A DNA stretch of 64,000 nucleotides, taken from positions 7,564,001 through 7,628,000 of the forward strand of contig NZ_CP030073.1 in assembly GCF_003261055.1 (NCBI RefSeq), given 5' to 3'. The position numbers were made by a program, and so were the translations under genes. The notes beneath the pieces were generated by a model. The model had not been told where the DNA came from. It saw only the letters and a program-made list of their open reading frames with translations, and searched no databases. Below are positions 24,973 to 34,097 of this stretch, in pieces (position 1 is the stretch's first letter; each line of letters opens with the position of its first letter). Source of the DNA: Streptomyces cadmiisoli (lineage in GTDB: Bacteria > Actinomycetota > Actinomycetes > Streptomycetales > Streptomycetaceae).

Positions 24973-25731
24973 ATGCGCGTAGACGAGTTCCCGCGGCCCG
25001 GCGAGGTCGACCTGCGCCCGTTGTCGGCCCGGTCCGTCGTGCTGAGCCTGCTGCTGGGCACTCACCCGCCCGAGCTGCCGGTGCGGGACCTCGTGCGCGC
25101 CGTGGAGCGCTTCGGTGTCGGCGGCTCCACACTGCGGGCCGCGCTCAGCCGGATGACGGCCGCCGGTGATCTGCTGCGCACGGACGCCGGCTACCGGCTG
25201 AGCGAGCGCCTGCTGGAGCGCCAGCGTCGGCAGGACGAGTCCGTGCGCCCGCACACGCGCGCGTGGGACGGCGACTGGGAGATGGTCGTGATCACCGCCA
25301 CGGGCCGCGAAGCCGCCGAGCGCGCCGGACTGCGCACCAGGCTCACCGCCCTGCGGCTCGCCGAACTGCGTGAGGGCGTGTGGCTGCGTCCCGCCAACCT
25401 GGTCAGGCCCCTGCCCGCGGACCTGGCCCGGGTGGCCCAGCACTACACGGCGCGGCCCGAGCGGCCGGCGAGTGAGCTGGCGGCGGCCCTGTGGCCGCTC
25501 GGCGCCTGGTCGGTAACCGCCCGGCGGCTGCTCGACCGGGTCTCCGGCGACCGAGGTCCCGCGCTCCGGCTCACCGCCTTCGCGGCCGTCGTACGCCATC
25601 TGCTCGCCGATCCCGTCCTGCCCCCCGAGCTCCTGCCCGCCGACTGGCCGGGCCCTGCCCTGCGCGCGGCGTACACCGCCTATCAGGAGGAACTGGCGAA
25701 GGAGGTGCGGGCGCGGGGGAGCGAAGCGTGA
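24973..25731 (+). CDS. PaaX-family transcriptional regulator
   Basis: This is a protein of about 252 residues. I chose the ATG at 24973 (MRVDEFPRPGEVDLRPLSAR). An N-terminal winged helix (SVVLSLLLGTHPPELPVRDL, STLRAALSRMTAAGDLLR) is followed by the PaaX central segment (RAWDGDWEMVVITATGREAA) and a helical C-terminal part. PaaX regulators sense phenylacetyl-CoA or other CoA thioesters. It is divergent from the AidB-like gene across a palindromic operator, so local autoregulation is likely. There is no paa catabolic operon in the window. Confidence 0.85.
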   Translation: MRVDEFPRPGEVDLRPLSARSVVLSLLLGTHPPELPVRDLVRAVERFGVGGSTLRAALSRMTAAGDLLRTDAGYRLSERLLERQRRQDESVRPHTRAWDGDWEMVVITATGREAAERAGLRTRLTALRLAELREGVWLRPANLVRPLPADLARVAQHYTARPERPASELAAALWPLGAWSVTARRLLDRVSGDRGPALRLTAFAAVVRHLLADPVLPPELLPADWPGPALRAAYTAYQEELAKEVRARGSEA

Positions 25732-25794
25732 CAGGACGACCGCACGCACGCCGAGCCCGCGCCCTACTTCGGGGCCGGAGGCCACCCGGCCGCG

Positions 25795-27135
25795 CTACGT
25801 CTCCGCCGTCCGTGCCGCGCTCAGCAGCGACTCCCAGTCAGGCAGTTTCACCACGCTCCGCCCGAGCGAGGACCCCAGCTCGGCCTCGGCCCGTTCGATG
25901 GCCTGCCATCCCGCCCAGTCGACCGGCTTGATCCCTTCGGTCCGCAGCGCCGTGAGGGCGTCGTCCGGCACCACCTTGCGTTCCAGGACCGGCGCGTCCT
26001 CCAGCAGGGACAGCACCGTCTCCTTGGCGCACGGCCGGTTGCTGCCGATGACGCCCGTGGGGCCCCGCTTGATCCAGCCGGCCACGTACTCGCCGGGCGC
26101 GACGACCCCCTCGCGCAGCACCCGGCCGGCCAGCTGGGGCACGGTGCCGGTGGCCGGGTCGAACGGCAGCCCCTCCAGCGGCACTCCGTGATAGCCCACC
26201 GACCGCAGTACCAACTGCGCCTCGATCTCCTCGTACCGGCCCGTCCCGGTGACACCACCCTGTCCGTCCGGCTGCGTCCGCTCGAACCTGACCGCGCCCA
26301 CGCGGCCGTTCTCGGCGAGGATCTCCACCGGGCGCTGGAAGAAGCGCAGCCGGATCCGGCGCGGGAGGTCACCGGGCGGCCGGGCGGCCCAGCCGCGGAG
26401 CACCTCCACGTTCCGGCGCTGCGCGGCCGGCAGCGACGACGGGTCCACGTATCCGGGATCCGGCGCCAACTCGTCGGCGTCCACGAGGACTTCCGCATCC
26501 GGCAGGGACCCCAGCTCGCGCAGTTCCTTGGTGGTGAAGCGGGCCTGTGAGGGACCGCGCCGCCCCACCATGTGGATGTCGGTGACCCGGCTCGCCTCCA
26601 GCGTGGTGAGCGCCGCCTGCGGCATGTCGGTGGGCCTCAGCTCGGCCGCGCCGCGCGCCAGGATCCGGGTGACGTCCACGGCGACGTTGCCCACGCCGAT
26701 GACCACGGCCGACCGGGCGCCCAGCACGAACCCGTCCTCGACGGTGTCGGGATGCGCGCTGTACCAGGACACGAACTCCGTGGCCGAGAAGCTGCCCGGC
26801 AGATCCTCGCCGGGGATCCCGAGGCGGCGGTCGGTGGCGGCACCGACGCAGTACACGACCGCGTGGTAGAGCTCCCGCAGCCGGGCGGCCGGCACTCCGC
26901 CCTCGCCGACCTGGACTCCGCCGAGGAACCGCACCCGTTCGTGCTCCAGCACGGTGCGTAGGTTGTTCTGGAGCGACTTGATCTTCTCGTGGTCGGGGGC
27001 CACACCGTAACGGACCAGGCCGTACGGGCTCGGCAGCCGGTCCAGGACGTCGACGAGCACGGTGGGGTCCAGCTGGACGAGGCTCTGGGCGGAGTAGACC
27101 CCGCTCGGTCCGGAGCCGACGACGGCGACACGCAC
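25795..27135 (-). CDS. FAD-dependent ferredoxin-NADP+ reductase, FprA type
   Basis: This is a 446-residue enzyme of the adrenodoxin-reductase-like family. The FAD motif VAVVGSGPSGVYSAQSL is at the N terminus, then PYGLVRYGVAPDHEKIK, the NADPH-binding VIGVGNVAVDVTRILA, and the C-terminal YVAGWIKRGPTGVIGSNR. These are signature segments of mycobacterial FprA. It passes electrons between NADPH and ferredoxins, serving for example cytochrome P450 systems. It starts at ATG after AAGGAG. No ferredoxin or P450 gene is adjacent. Confidence 0.9.
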   Translation of the reverse strand: MRVAVVGSGPSGVYSAQSLVQLDPTVLVDVLDRLPSPYGLVRYGVAPDHEKIKSLQNNLRTVLEHERVRFLGGVQVGEGGVPAARLRELYHAVVYCVGAATDRRLGIPGEDLPGSFSATEFVSWYSAHPDTVEDGFVLGARSAVVIGVGNVAVDVTRILARGAAELRPTDMPQAALTTLEASRVTDIHMVGRRGPSQARFTTKELRELGSLPDAEVLVDADELAPDPGYVDPSSLPAAQRRNVEVLRGWAARPPGDLPRRIRLRFFQRPVEILAENGRVGAVRFERTQPDGQGGVTGTGRYEEIEAQLVLRSVGYHGVPLEGLPFDPATGTVPQLAGRVLREGVVAPGEYVAGWIKRGPTGVIGSNRPCAKETVLSLLEDAPVLERKVVPDDALTALRTEGIKPVDWAGWQAIERAEAELGSSLGRSVVKLPDWESLLSAARTAET

Positions 27136-27305
27136 GGCGGAACTCCTTCGTCCGGTGGATCTACCGGGGGATCGTCCGGTGCATCACGGGAGATCGCTGT
27201 TGGCTCCAGCATTGCACCGCGGCGGCTCCGCTGACAGGGTGCCGCGCCAACTACGGGGTGCGTGTCCGCCCGGATGGAGGGTGATGGCGCAGTTACGTTG
27301 CGTGT

Positions 27306-27821
27306 GTGCTAGGAGCATCCCTTCTTAGTCTTTCCGATCGCCGTCCCGAGGACGGCGCGGTGTCCGTGTGGCCCGCTTGGGAAGTGCGGGAGGAGGGCGG
27401 TGCGACGGTCTGGTTCCACGTGCGGCTCGGCTTCTCCGACGGCGCCCGGGTCGACGCGCTGGCCGTTCTGTCCGGCGGCTGCGTCACCCTGGAGGAGGTC
27501 CGGGCGCGGCCCTCGCTGTCCGTGGACGACCTCGCGGTGCTCGCCGACTGGATCGAGGGTCCGCTGGGCTCGGCGTGCGGGGCGGACGCCGGGCCGTCGT
27601 GGGAGGGGGCGGGGCGAGGCCGGCGTGCCCGTCCGGCCTGGCCGCGCGGTGTGGAGGGAAGCCGGAGGGTGGCGCAGGAGTACCGCACCGCGCAGAGCGA
27701 GGGCCTGGACCCGGTGCTCGCGGTGATGGGCGCGACCGGGCACAGCCGTCGCCGATCGCTCCGTCTGATCGCGCAGGCGCGTGACGCGGGTTTTCTGACC
27801 TCGCGTCACGCGCGGCGCTGA
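27306..27821 (+). CDS. DUF6214-like hypothetical protein
   Basis: This 171-residue protein starts at a GTG. The N-terminal region (WPAWEVREEGGATVWFHVRL, ARVDALAVLSGGCVTLEEVR) looks like a small alpha/beta domain, then a Gly/Arg-rich linker, and a C-terminal helical region (VAQEYRTAQSEGLDPVLAVM, HSRRRSLRLIAQARDAGFL) that resembles a helix-turn-helix. I associate this pattern with the Streptomyces DUF6214 family, with moderate certainty. A DNA-binding role is inference. It ends close to the convergent DUF305 gene. Confidence 0.65.
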   Translation: MLGASLLSLSDRRPEDGAVSVWPAWEVREEGGATVWFHVRLGFSDGARVDALAVLSGGCVTLEEVRARPSLSVDDLAVLADWIEGPLGSACGADAGPSWEGAGRGRRARPAWPRGVEGSRRVAQEYRTAQSEGLDPVLAVMGATGHSRRRSLRLIAQARDAGFLTSRHARR

Positions 27822-27825
27822 GCCG

Positions 27826-27842
27826 GCCCGGTGGCGCCGGGC
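27826..27842. terminator. Short hairpin between convergent genes
   Basis: GCCCGG and CCGGGC form a 6-bp stem with a 5-nt loop in the 22-bp gap between the DUF6214-like and DUF305 genes. It is weak for a terminator, but the position fits. Confidence 0.35.
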
Positions 27843-27843
27843 G

Positions 27844-28497
27844 TCACGCCATCCTGTGCATCCGCGTGATCTCGCTCGTCTGCTGGGCGATCACGTCGTC
27901 GGCCATCTCCTCGATCCGCACGTTGTTGCCCTGTGATTTCACGTCCGTCGCCATCGTGATCGCCCCCTCGTGGTGAGTGATCATGAGGGTGACGAACAGC
28001 TGGTCGAACGCCTTGCCCTCGGCCGCGCGCAGATTCTTCAACTGCCCCTCGGTGGCCATGCCGGGCATCGGGCCGTGGTGGTGGCCCTCGCCCTTCTCGC
28101 CCTCGCCGTGCGACTCCAGCCAGCTCTTCATCACGGCGATCTCCGGCCCCTGCGACGCCTCGATGCGCTCGGCCAGCTTCTTCACCTGGGACGACTCGGC
28201 CCGGTCCGGGGCGAGTTCGGTCATCTCCAGGGCCTGTGAGTGGTGCTGGATCATCATCCGGGCGTAGTCGATGTCCGCCGAGTTGGGCGAGTCGTCGTCG
28301 GCGCGCTGCTGCGCGGCGTCCTCGGCGGACATCGTGCGGTTGTCCTCACCGGGTTTGCCGGGAACCAGCACCGAGGGGCCGCCGGCCCGGTCCGGCTCGG
28401 CGTCCGACCCGGAGTCGCAGCCCCCGAGCGTGAGGACGGCGAGCGCGGCCAGGGACACCGCGGCGAGGGGCGCGAGCGAGGCTCGGCGGATGGGCAC
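27844..28497 (-). CDS. DUF305 lipoprotein (metal-related, CopM-like)
   Basis: This 217-residue protein has a lipoprotein signal (LAALAVLTLGGC). The mature part holds two copies of the DUF305 motif: YARMMIQHHSQALEMTELAP and LMITHHEGAITMATDV, each with HH pairs that resemble copper or silver binding sites. A histidine-rich segment (EGHHHGPMPGM) lies between them. It would sit on the outer membrane face. The divergent neighbour is an LVIVD-repeat protein, a pairing I recall from other Streptomyces, so the two probably work together outside the cell. The upstream 194 bp carry both promoters. Confidence 0.85.
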   Translation of the reverse strand: MPIRRASLAPLAAVSLAALAVLTLGGCDSGSDAEPDRAGGPSVLVPGKPGEDNRTMSAEDAAQQRADDDSPNSADIDYARMMIQHHSQALEMTELAPDRAESSQVKKLAERIEASQGPEIAVMKSWLESHGEGEKGEGHHHGPMPGMATEGQLKNLRAAEGKAFDQLFVTLMITHHEGAITMATDVKSQGNNVRIEEMADDVIAQQTSEITRMHRMA

Positions 28498-28691
28498 AAC
28501 GACCTCCTGTTGCGGGCGGGATGAGGGGTACGCCTCGTGCTTGATGTTGACCGTCCTAACACGCTTCCGAGCAGGAACGAGCGAAAACCTTCATTACATG
28601 TTCGTTGCCCCCTGTTGATCTGTGCATGCTGACGACGATACTTCGGAGGTCCGTGAACCGTTCCATGGCGAACGGAACAAGGGAGGAAGCA

Positions 28692-30194
28692 GTGACCCTG
28701 TCGAACAAACCCCGAACGCGGCGCAGACGCTTGGGGATCGCCGCAGCCGCGGCCGGTCTCCTGGCCGCGTTGCTGACGGCCCATCCGGCGACGGCCACCC
28801 CCGACCCCGGGGACGCCCCGGCGGCCGACAAGGAGGTGTCCCGCAGCGCTCAGGCCGAGGTGCGCGAGGCCCTCGAGAACGGGGAGATACCCGGCCAGGA
28901 CGAGATCGTCCACTCGGCCAACATCGAGCACCTCACGAACATCCCGAAGGACGTGCTCCCGGGCACCAACTCGGATCTCGCTTTCCAGGGCCGTTACGCC
29001 TACGCAGGCAACTACGACGGATTCCGGATCTTCGACATCAGCAACCCGAGGGCCCCGAAGACGGTCGCCCAGGTGCTGTGTCCCGGCTCGCAGAACGACA
29101 TCTCCGTCTCCGGTGACCTGCTGTTCCTGTCGACCGACTCCTCGCGCAGCGACAGCAGTTGCAACAGCACCACGCAGCCGGTGACCGAGAAGTCCTCCTG
29201 GGAGGGCATGAAGGTCTTCGACATCAGCGACAAGCGCAACCCGAAGTACGTCGCCGCCGTCGAGACCGCGTGTGGTTCGCACACCCACACGCTGCTGCCG
29301 GAGCGCAAGAACATCTACGTGTACGTCTCCTCGTACTCGCCGAACGCCGCTTACCCCGACTGCCAGCCGCCGCACGACGGCATCTCGGTGATCAAGGTTC
29401 CGCGGTACGCCCCGGAGAAGGCCGCGGTCGTGGGCTTCCCGGTGCTGTTCCCGGGTGAGGGCGCGGACGGCGGCGGCAACCCCGGCGCGCCGACCAACCC
29501 CGGTGTCTCCAAGACGACCGGTTGCCACGACATCACCGTGCTGCCCTCCAAGGACCTCGCGGCGGGCGCATGCATGGGTGACGGCATCCTGTTCTCCATC
29601 AAGGACCCGGAACGCCCGAAGGTCATCGACCGGGTGCAGGACAACGTGAACTTCGCGTTCTGGCACTCGGCGACCTTCAACCAGGACGCCGACAAGGTCG
29701 TGTTCACCGACGAGCTCGGCGGCGGCGGCGCGGCTACCTGCAACGCGACGGTGGGACCGGACCGCGGTGCCGACGGCATCTACGACATCGTCGGCAAGGG
29801 CGACAAGCGCAAGCTGGTCTTCCGCAGCTACTACAAGATCCCCCGCCACCAGGCGGACACGGAGAACTGTGTCGCGCACAACGGCTCGCTGATCCCGGTC
29901 AAGGGCAAGGACATCATGGTCCAGGCCTGGTACCAGGGCGGCGTCTCGGTCTGGGAGTTCACCGACTCCAAGCGTCCGAGGGAGATCGCCTACTTCGAGC
30001 GCGGTCCGATCAGCACCGAACAGCTCGTGGGCGGCGGCTCCTGGTCGGCGTACTACTACAACGGTTACATCTACTCGAACGACCTGGTGAAGGGCTTCGA
30101 CGTACTGAAGCTCAGCGACCGGCGCACTGACCCGGCCAAGCGGGTCCGCCTGGACGAGCTCAACGTCCAGACGCAGCCGGACTACTTCGACTGA
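28692..30194 (+). CDS. Secreted LVIVD-repeat beta-propeller protein
   Basis: This is a protein of about 500 residues. I chose the GTG at 28692 (VTLSNKPRTRRRRLG) behind GGGAGGAAG; it gives a clean Sec signal (AAAAAGLLAALLTAHPATA). Repeats of the LVIVD type recur: FDISNPRAPKTVAQ, FDISDKRNPKYVAAVE, IKDPERPKVIDRVQ, FTDSKRPREIAYFE. Conserved HTHTLLPE and WHSATFN histidines might bind metal. It is extracellular or surface-bound. It is divergent from a DUF305 lipoprotein. Its last 13 bp overlap the end of the TetR gene on the other strand. Confidence 0.85.
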   Translation: MTLSNKPRTRRRRLGIAAAAAGLLAALLTAHPATATPDPGDAPAADKEVSRSAQAEVREALENGEIPGQDEIVHSANIEHLTNIPKDVLPGTNSDLAFQGRYAYAGNYDGFRIFDISNPRAPKTVAQVLCPGSQNDISVSGDLLFLSTDSSRSDSSCNSTTQPVTEKSSWEGMKVFDISDKRNPKYVAAVETACGSHTHTLLPERKNIYVYVSSYSPNAAYPDCQPPHDGISVIKVPRYAPEKAAVVGFPVLFPGEGADGGGNPGAPTNPGVSKTTGCHDITVLPSKDLAAGACMGDGILFSIKDPERPKVIDRVQDNVNFAFWHSATFNQDADKVVFTDELGGGGAATCNATVGPDRGADGIYDIVGKGDKRKLVFRSYYKIPRHQADTENCVAHNGSLIPVKGKDIMVQAWYQGGVSVWEFTDSKRPREIAYFERGPISTEQLVGGGSWSAYYYNGYIYSNDLVKGFDVLKLSDRRTDPAKRVRLDELNVQTQPDYFD

Positions 30195-30871
30195 TCAGGG
30201 GCGGGCCGGCCGACGGCCGGTGTCTCTGTCGCGAAGAACCGTGACAGGTCTTCATCGCGTGTCCCGCCGGGCGCTTCGGCGTCCGGCGGGCACCCGAGCT
30301 CCCAGTCGAGGCGGTAGCGCCGGAACAGCTCGGCGCGCAGGGGAGCGGCCGGCATCCCCACGTTCGGCAGCACCATCGCGTACACGGCGCCCATCAGCAG
30401 GGCGCGCAGCATCGGATAGTCCGTCTCCACGTCCGACGAGCCGCGCCGGGCGACGGTGTCCCGCAGCAGTTCCGCGAGCCGCTTCTGCTCCGGGCACTGC
30501 ACGAAGCCCTCGGTGTCCAGCAGCCCGGCCATGTGCTGGCGCATCAGCACGGTCCGGTCCCGGCCCAGGCCCAGGATCGCGTCGATGGCGCGCGCCATCC
30601 GCTCGCGGCCGTCGTCGGTGTGCGGCTCGCGCTCCAGGGCCTCCTCCAGCGTGCGGTGCATGAGCCGGTGCACGGCGGACTGCACCAACTGACGCTTGCC
30701 GGGGAAGTAGTACGACACCAGTCCACGCGCCGAGCCGGCCCGGTCCGCGATGTCGGCGAGCGTCGTCGCGTCGTAACCCCGCTCACCGACCAGCTCGACC
30801 GCCGCCTGAAGCAGCTTTTCCCGGGAACGCCGTCGCATCTCTTCATTGACCGAGGCGCTACGGGGGGTCAT
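30182..30871 (-). CDS. TetR/AcrR-family transcriptional regulator
   Basis: This is a protein of about 229 residues. I chose the ATG at 30871 (MTPRSASVNEEMRRRSREK). The helix-turn-helix is KLLQAAVELVGERGYDATTL with ADIADRAGSARGLVSYYFPG, followed by a helical ligand domain. A GTTGnnnnnCAAC element lies 23 bp upstream. Its 3' end overlaps the convergent LVIVD gene by 13 bp. The target genes are unknown; it is next to the excalibur protein gene on the same strand, which lies upstream. Confidence 0.85.
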   Translation of the reverse strand: MTPRSASVNEEMRRRSREKLLQAAVELVGERGYDATTLADIADRAGSARGLVSYYFPGKRQLVQSAVHRLMHRTLEEALEREPHTDDGRERMARAIDAILGLGRDRTVLMRQHMAGLLDTEGFVQCPEQKRLAELLRDTVARRGSSDVETDYPMLRALLMGAVYAMVLPNVGMPAAPLRAELFRRYRLDWELGCPPDAEAPGGTRDEDLSRFFATETPAVGRPAPDQSK

Positions 30872-30893
30872 GCTGTAACTCCTGCGTTGACTG

Positions 30894-30906
30894 GTTGCCA
30901 GCCAAC
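30894..30906. promoter_or_regulatory. Candidate TetR operator
   Basis: GTTGCCAGCCAAC has GTTG and CAAC arms around a 5-bp centre, 23 bp upstream of the TetR start. Short inverted repeats at this position are usual for autoregulated TetR genes. The arms are only 4 bp, so support is modest. Confidence 0.35.
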
Positions 30907-31025
30907 TATACTCAGTGCGTCCGGACCGGCCCCTGCGCGGCCGGAGCCGGCGGTGCCGTCTGTCTCGGGCGACACGGGGGATCGTCCGAGACAGACGGCG
31001 AATCCAGGACGGTGCGGGACAGCAT

Positions 31026-31469
31026 CTATTCGCAACCGGTGCCGTCGCCGTCGCGGTCCAGATGGCGGCCGTATCCGGGGTCGCCCGCACGCACGGGTGC
31101 CGCGCCGGCCGCTCGGGCGGCGTCGCAGTTGGCGTAGTAGGCGCTGCCTCCACCCCCGCCTCCGTCGCCGTCGCTCGCTCCTAGTCCCGTGTCGGCCTCT
31201 GCCTCGGCGGTGACGGTCTCCGTCTCGGTGACCTCCACCTCCACGGTCTCCGTCACGGTGGGCGCGGGCTCCGGTTCCGCGGTCGTCGTCGCGGTGACGG
31301 TCGCGGTGGGCCGCGCTTCGGCCGAGGCCGGTTTCGCGTCGTCCTCGGGCTGTGAGCCGCTCGCGCCGATTCCGATCCCGATGAAGAAGGCCACGGCGAT
31401 CGCGGGCAGCACATAGCGCTTCCGGGACCACTTGGGCATGGTCTGCGGCGCCGTGTACGGATGGGTCAT
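31026..31469 (-). CDS. Membrane-anchored excalibur calcium-binding-domain protein
   Basis: This 147-residue protein starts at ATG 31469 behind a G-rich ribosome-binding site. A short cytosolic N terminus (PYTAPQTMPKWSRKR) is followed by one transmembrane helix (YVLPAIAVAFFIGIGIGASG), a long Thr/Glu/Val low-complexity stalk, and a C-terminal excalibur domain (YYANCDAARAAGAAPVRAGD, then DRDGDGTGCE). The domain binds calcium through the DxDxDGxxCE loop and is usually outside the cell. The low-complexity stalk may cross the peptidoglycan. The partner or function is unknown. Confidence 0.85.
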   Translation of the reverse strand: MTHPYTAPQTMPKWSRKRYVLPAIAVAFFIGIGIGASGSQPEDDAKPASAEARPTATVTATTTAEPEPAPTVTETVEVEVTETETVTAEAEADTGLGASDGDGGGGGGSAYYANCDAARAAGAAPVRAGDPGYGRHLDRDGDGTGCE

Positions 31470-31591
31470 CTCGCCCCCCCCTTGCTGATGCGGGAGGGCT
31501 GAGAGTAGTGCTCCGGTGGAGCACGTGTGAGGGAAACGTGAACGGGTCACCCGTTCGTGACCCGGCGGTGCGCCGTGGGCGGAGCGGGGTG

Positions 31592-32281
31592 TCAGCCCGC
31601 GAGGTCCAGGACCGGCCGCAGACCGTCGGGCCGCTCCGCGGCCGGCAGGTGGTGGACGAAGTGGACCGCACAGCCCAGCGCCGCGGCGCCACCGTCCGCC
31701 CGGCGGTCGTCGCCCACCATCAGCACCTCGGCCGGATCGGCGTTCAGCTCCGCGCAGGCCAGCGCGAACAGCCGCGGATCCGGCTTGCGGATCCGGTGCT
31801 CGTACGACAGGACGTACGCGCGCACGTACCGGTCGAGGCCGTGCGCGCGGAACACCGGGCGGAGGTCCCAGCCGATGTTGCTGACGATCCCGACGGCCAC
31901 GCCCCGCTCGTGCAGCGTCCGGAGCACCTCGGCGGCGTCCGGGTAGGGAGTCCAGGCGGCCGGTGCCATATGGCGTTCGTAGAGCGCGTCGTGCAACGCC
32001 GGATCGGGCAGCGGCACCTGCCGTGACAGCCCGGTGAAAGCGGCCCGGTGCTGCGCGGAACTCTGGTCCCGCAGCTCCCACACCTCGGCCAGTTCGGCGG
32101 GTACGGCTTCCGGCGGCGCCCCGCCGGGCAGCGCCCCGGCGCGCTCCAGTGCCCGTGCGGTCTCGTCGAACTCCGACTCGGGCAGGGTGACCCCGGCCTC
32201 GCCCAGCACGGTGCGCAGCCAGGTACGGGCGGACTCGACGCGGAAGAGGGTGCCTGAGAAGTCGAACAGGACAGCGGTCAT
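31592..32281 (-). CDS. HAD-family hydrolase
   Basis: This is a protein of about 229 residues, ATG at 32281. HAD motif I is FDFSGTLFRVE, in which the usual DGT is replaced by SGT; the nucleophile Asp is kept and the second Asp is Ser, which would impair phosphoryl transfer. Motif II is VGIVSNIG, and motifs III/IV are RIRKPDPRLFALACAELNAD and VLMVGDDRRADGGAA. The Ser at the second Asp position may mean a dehalogenase-like or other chemistry. It ends 123 bp from the excalibur gene and starts 10 bp from the PAP2 stop, so those two could be co-transcribed. Confidence 0.8.
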   Translation of the reverse strand: MTAVLFDFSGTLFRVESARTWLRTVLGEAGVTLPESEFDETARALERAGALPGGAPPEAVPAELAEVWELRDQSSAQHRAAFTGLSRQVPLPDPALHDALYERHMAPAAWTPYPDAAEVLRTLHERGVAVGIVSNIGWDLRPVFRAHGLDRYVRAYVLSYEHRIRKPDPRLFALACAELNADPAEVLMVGDDRRADGGAAALGCAVHFVHHLPAAERPDGLRPVLDLAG

Positions 32282-32291
32282 GTCCGCGATC

Positions 32292-33011
32292 TTAGGGAAC
32301 GCGCTCCACGCCGCCGGAACCCGCTCCAGGTGGCGGCCCGGGTGCCCAGCGCCGGTGGGCCAGCACCGCGAGCGCCACGACGGTCGCGCCCAGCAGCCAG
32401 CCGCCGATGACGTCCGTGGGCCAGTGCACACCGAGCCACACCCGGGTCAGTCCCACGCCCGCCACGGACACCACGACCACGGTGACCGCCGTACGCCACA
32501 GCGTGCGGCCGGGGCCGTAGCCGTGCAGGAGCCAGAGGAGCAGGCCCAGCACGACCGTGGCGCTCATGGCGTGCCCGGAGGGGAAGGCGGCGTAGTGGGC
32601 GGAGTCGACCGGGTCGGGCCAGACGGGACGCGCGCGGTCCACCGCCGCCTTGAGCGACTGCTGCACCGCGGTGCTCAGCGCGACCGTGACCACCAGCCAT
32701 GCCGCGGTCCACCACGCCGACTGCCGCCACACCAGCCACACCACGACCACCGCGCACAGGATGCGCATCGTCTGCGGGTCCCAGACCCAGTCCGTGAGGA
32801 TGCGGGACGCGTGGGTGACGCCGGATTCCTCGACCGCCCACCGATGGGTGGCGCGGGAGACGTCGCCGTCCAGGTCGATCAAGGGCGGCCATTCGGCGGC
32901 GACCAGGACCAGGAGCAGGAGGGAGCACAGCGCCAGGACGACGAAGGCGCGGCCCACGGTGCGGAGGTCGGCCGGCGGGCGGGGCGGTGACTCGACGGGT
33001 GGGATGTGCAT
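32292..33011 (-). CDS. PAP2-superfamily membrane phosphatase
   Basis: This 239-residue protein has about six transmembrane helices. The three catalytic motifs are present: KAAVDRARP (motif 1), PSGH in YAAFPSGHAMSATVVLG (motif 2), and TRVWLGVHWPTDVIGGW (motif 3, with the essential His and Asp). It hydrolyses a lipid phosphate such as undecaprenyl pyrophosphate, phosphatidic acid or a related substrate at the outer face. The HAD gene follows 10 bp downstream. The substrate cannot be read from sequence. Confidence 0.9.
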   Translation of the reverse strand: MHIPPVESPPRPPADLRTVGRAFVVLALCSLLLLVLVAAEWPPLIDLDGDVSRATHRWAVEESGVTHASRILTDWVWDPQTMRILCAVVVVWLVWRQSAWWTAAWLVVTVALSTAVQQSLKAAVDRARPVWPDPVDSAHYAAFPSGHAMSATVVLGLLLWLLHGYGPGRTLWRTAVTVVVVSVAGVGLTRVWLGVHWPTDVIGGWLLGATVVALAVLAHRRWAPGPPPGAGSGGVERVP

Positions 33012-33065
33012 GGTGCGATCTTCGCCGACTCGTGGGGCACGAGGCCAACCCTCGGACGGATACTG

Positions 33066-34004
33066 CTACCCCAGCGCGCGCAATCCCGGCACGAAGGCCA
33101 CCAGCACGGGCACGACCGGCACCAGCGCGGCCGTCGCCGTCAGGCGCAGCCTCCGGGAGGCCGTGAGCCGGTCCGGCGGAGTGAGCAGTCGGTGCACCCG
33201 CTGCGGCACTTGTGCCTGCGGGGCGGGGCGGGGGCCGAACACGCCGCGGTGCTCGTTGAGTTCCACCAGCGCGAGGGCGGTGGTCAGCCGCCCGAAGCGG
33301 CGGGAGGCCATGTCGTCGGCGGCCAGTTCGACCAGCCGGTGCATCTCGCCGCGGAACGCCGCGAACACCGGAACCCGGGGGAACCCGTCCGCGAGCGCGG
33401 CCGAGCAGTGCAGCAGCCAGTCGTGCCGGGCGCGCGCATGCCCCTGCTCGTGGGCGAGCAGGGCGTCCAGCTGCTGCCCCTTCAACCGGCGCAGGGCGGC
33501 GGTGGTGACGATCAGCCGGGGCGTGGTGCCGGGCAGCCACCGGACGTCGGGCCGCTCACCCTCCAGAACGACGAGGCGCTGCTCGCCGCCCGCCTCCTCG
33601 CCGGGCAACAGCGGTGCGCGGTCGATGAGTTCGGCACGCCGCCGCCGGTGCCGGGAGCGGGCCCGTGCGACCTCCCGGACCAGCATCGCCGCGGTCCACA
33701 CCGCGCCGCAGGCGAGCGCCACCGCGGTCGTCGGCGCCCAGGGGCCGGCCGCGCCCAGCGCGTAGGCTTCCACGACCGCGTGCGGCGCCGGCGCGAACAC
33801 ATGGCCGCGCACCGCCTGCCAGGCGGCCGCGGCGCTGAGCGTCATCGACAGTCCGCAGCACAGCAGCACGGCCACCACGACGCACTGCCACACCCACAGG
33901 GCGACCACCGGTTCGCGGTCCGTCCAGTCGGAACGGGCGAGGAGCCGGGGGGCCAGGACGGCGGTCAGGGCGCCGAGCAGCAGCAGTGCCGCGGGGACCA
34001 TCAT
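33066..34004 (-). CDS. M56-family (BlaR1-like) membrane metallopeptidase
   Basis: This is a 312-residue protein with about three transmembrane segments (AALLLLGALTAVLAP, VVVAVLLCCGLSMTLSAAAA, TTAVALACGAVWTAAMLV) and a C-terminal one (LVPVVPVLVAFVPGL). The zinc motif is HEQGH at residues 185-189 in LDALLAHEQGHARARHDW; a downstream ELAADDMASRR supplies a third ligand. M56 proteins cleave cytosolic repressors of the BlaI/MecI type. No such repressor gene is adjacent, unusual for the family. The neighbour is DUF5134. Confidence 0.85.
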   Translation of the reverse strand: MMVPAALLLLGALTAVLAPRLLARSDWTDREPVVALWVWQCVVVAVLLCCGLSMTLSAAAAWQAVRGHVFAPAPHAVVEAYALGAAGPWAPTTAVALACGAVWTAAMLVREVARARSRHRRRRAELIDRAPLLPGEEAGGEQRLVVLEGERPDVRWLPGTTPRLIVTTAALRRLKGQQLDALLAHEQGHARARHDWLLHCSAALADGFPRVPVFAAFRGEMHRLVELAADDMASRRFGRLTTALALVELNEHRGVFGPRPAPQAQVPQRVHRLLTPPDRLTASRRLRLTATAALVPVVPVLVAFVPGLRALG

Positions 34005-34097
34005 GGGAGCAACCCTATGAGGGGCGGGCCACCAGGAGGTTCCGCGCGGCGCAAAGTGACGGAGACCACGGTTTCAGGACGCCCCTGGCGGCCGGCC

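Noticed and set aside
28254..29879. A 541-codon minus-strand frame opposite the LVIVD gene
   Set aside because: It mirrors the codon pattern of the LVIVD gene and shows only short repeats of Val/Gly/Arg, not a protein family.
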